Below, piece by piece: positions 35,149 to 35,323 of a DNA stretch of 35,323 nt; position 1 is the first letter of the stretch; every line of letters begins with the position of its first letter. Position numbers and translations under genes: made by a program. The DNA is taken from assembly GCA_002730855.1 (NCBI GenBank), contig PCBA01000036.1:1-35323 (forward strand), given 5' to 3'. The notes beneath the pieces were generated by a model. It was not told the origin of the DNA, did no database searches, and worked only from the letters and a program-made list of their open reading frames with translations. This DNA comes from Gammaproteobacteria bacterium (GTDB lineage: Bacteria > Pseudomonadota > Gammaproteobacteria > Magnimaribacterales > Magnimaribacteraceae).

Positions 35149-35323
35149 ATGAAATCTTGGTTAATAAAAAATAAATTATTGTCTTCGATAGTTTCTATTT
35201 TAATTGCTGTAGTACCTCAAAGTCTTCTCTCTGCTGAAGAAGCAGAAGGAGCTACTGGAGGAGAGGGTTCAGCTGCAGGAGCTGAAGGAACTGCAGGAGC
35301 TGCAGGAGCTGAAGGAACTGCAG
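35149..35323 (+). CDS. Secreted Gly/Ala/Glu-rich repeat protein, collagen-like, 5' end only
   Basis: 58 codons before the window edge; the gene continues outside. Residues 1-29 form a Sec signal peptide: Lys-rich start (MKSWLIKNK), hydrophobic core, likely cleavage after LLSA. The mature part is only Gly, Ala, Glu, Thr and Ser and reads as Gly-X-Y triplets: GAT GGE GSA, one extra Ala, then GAE GTA GAA GAE GTA. A nine-residue unit AAGAEGTAG is encoded by a 27-base repeat. An AGGGA ribosome site lies 8 bases before the ATG, behind a good promoter. It may be a short bacterial collagen-like stalk or simply a low-complexity linker before a membrane or surface domain; the missing remainder decides. 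Proline, common in collagens, is absent so far. Confidence 0.7.
   Translation, partial: MKSWLIKNKLLSSIVSILIAVVPQSLLSAEEAEGATGGEGSAAGAEGTAGAAGAEGTA
35272..35323 (+). repeat. 27-base tandem repeat (about 1.9 copies, cut by window edge)
   Basis: Copy 1 at 35272-35298 and copy 2 at 35299-35323 (25 of 27 bases in view) are identical base for base. Each encodes AAGAEGTAG. Lack of synonymous differences suggests recent duplication or ongoing slippage. Confidence 0.85.

Noticed and set aside
34989-35174. 61-codon open frame between pyrD and the repeat protein
   Set aside because: It overlaps the strong promoter and the signal peptide of the repeat protein in another frame and has no ribosome site or recognisable content.

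Overview
The window is one continuous stretch of densely packed, AT-rich bacterial chromosome (roughly one third G+C by eye, not computed). Gene content and order point to a gammaproteobacterium with a streamlined, probably pelagic marine genome, of the SAR86 kind. The evidence is: aroC-leuCDB-asd-fimV-truA-trpFBA-accD-folC-dedD-cvpA-purF in the order known from Pseudomonas-type genomes, the cysS/ppi-lpxH arrangement, AcnB, MiaE, ThrH, quinone-linked PyrD, and LexA boxes of the enterobacterial CTGT-N8-ACAG type. The taxonomic label is inference; no rRNA is present.

Layout. 1-900: tRNA-Asn with its own promoter -10 and terminator, then a stand-alone Cas4/RecB-like nuclease with four cysteines. 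893-5056: gltX-cysS transcribed leftward, divergent from a lipoprotein cyclophilin and lpxH. 5046-7463: an unknown two-TM membrane protein divergent from umuD-umuC, with a perfect LexA palindrome between them. 7466-8501: a DUF1289 protein and miaE, leftward. 8599-11178: acnB. 11179-24789: thirteen leftward genes with almost no spacing (aroC to purF), apparently one very long operon joining leucine, lysine/threonine/methionine, tryptophan, fatty acid, folate and purine synthesis. 24912-25556: a HAD phosphatase. 25559-30598: a 5'-nucleotidase and thrH-prpB-prpC-prpD, a methylcitrate-cycle operon. 30690-31295: lexA under its own LexA box. 31292-33901 topA and 33986-34966 pyrD, leftward. From 35149 to the edge: the start of a secreted protein with collagen-like Gly-X-Y repeats.

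The genes are mostly housekeeping. The accessory-flavoured parts are the SOS module (lexA and umuDC, both with textbook operators), the nuclease beside the tRNA, and the repeat protein at the right edge. No insertion sequence, prophage, CRISPR array or plasmid feature was seen, and no stretch over 300 bases lacks a gene. The best leads are: an unknown membrane protein whose putative promoter is overlapped by the umuDC LexA box; a FimV reduced to one membrane segment and one short helical repeat; a TrpA with Asp60 replaced by Glu; and the truncated collagen-like gene. I did not find clear evidence of a wholly new multi-gene system.
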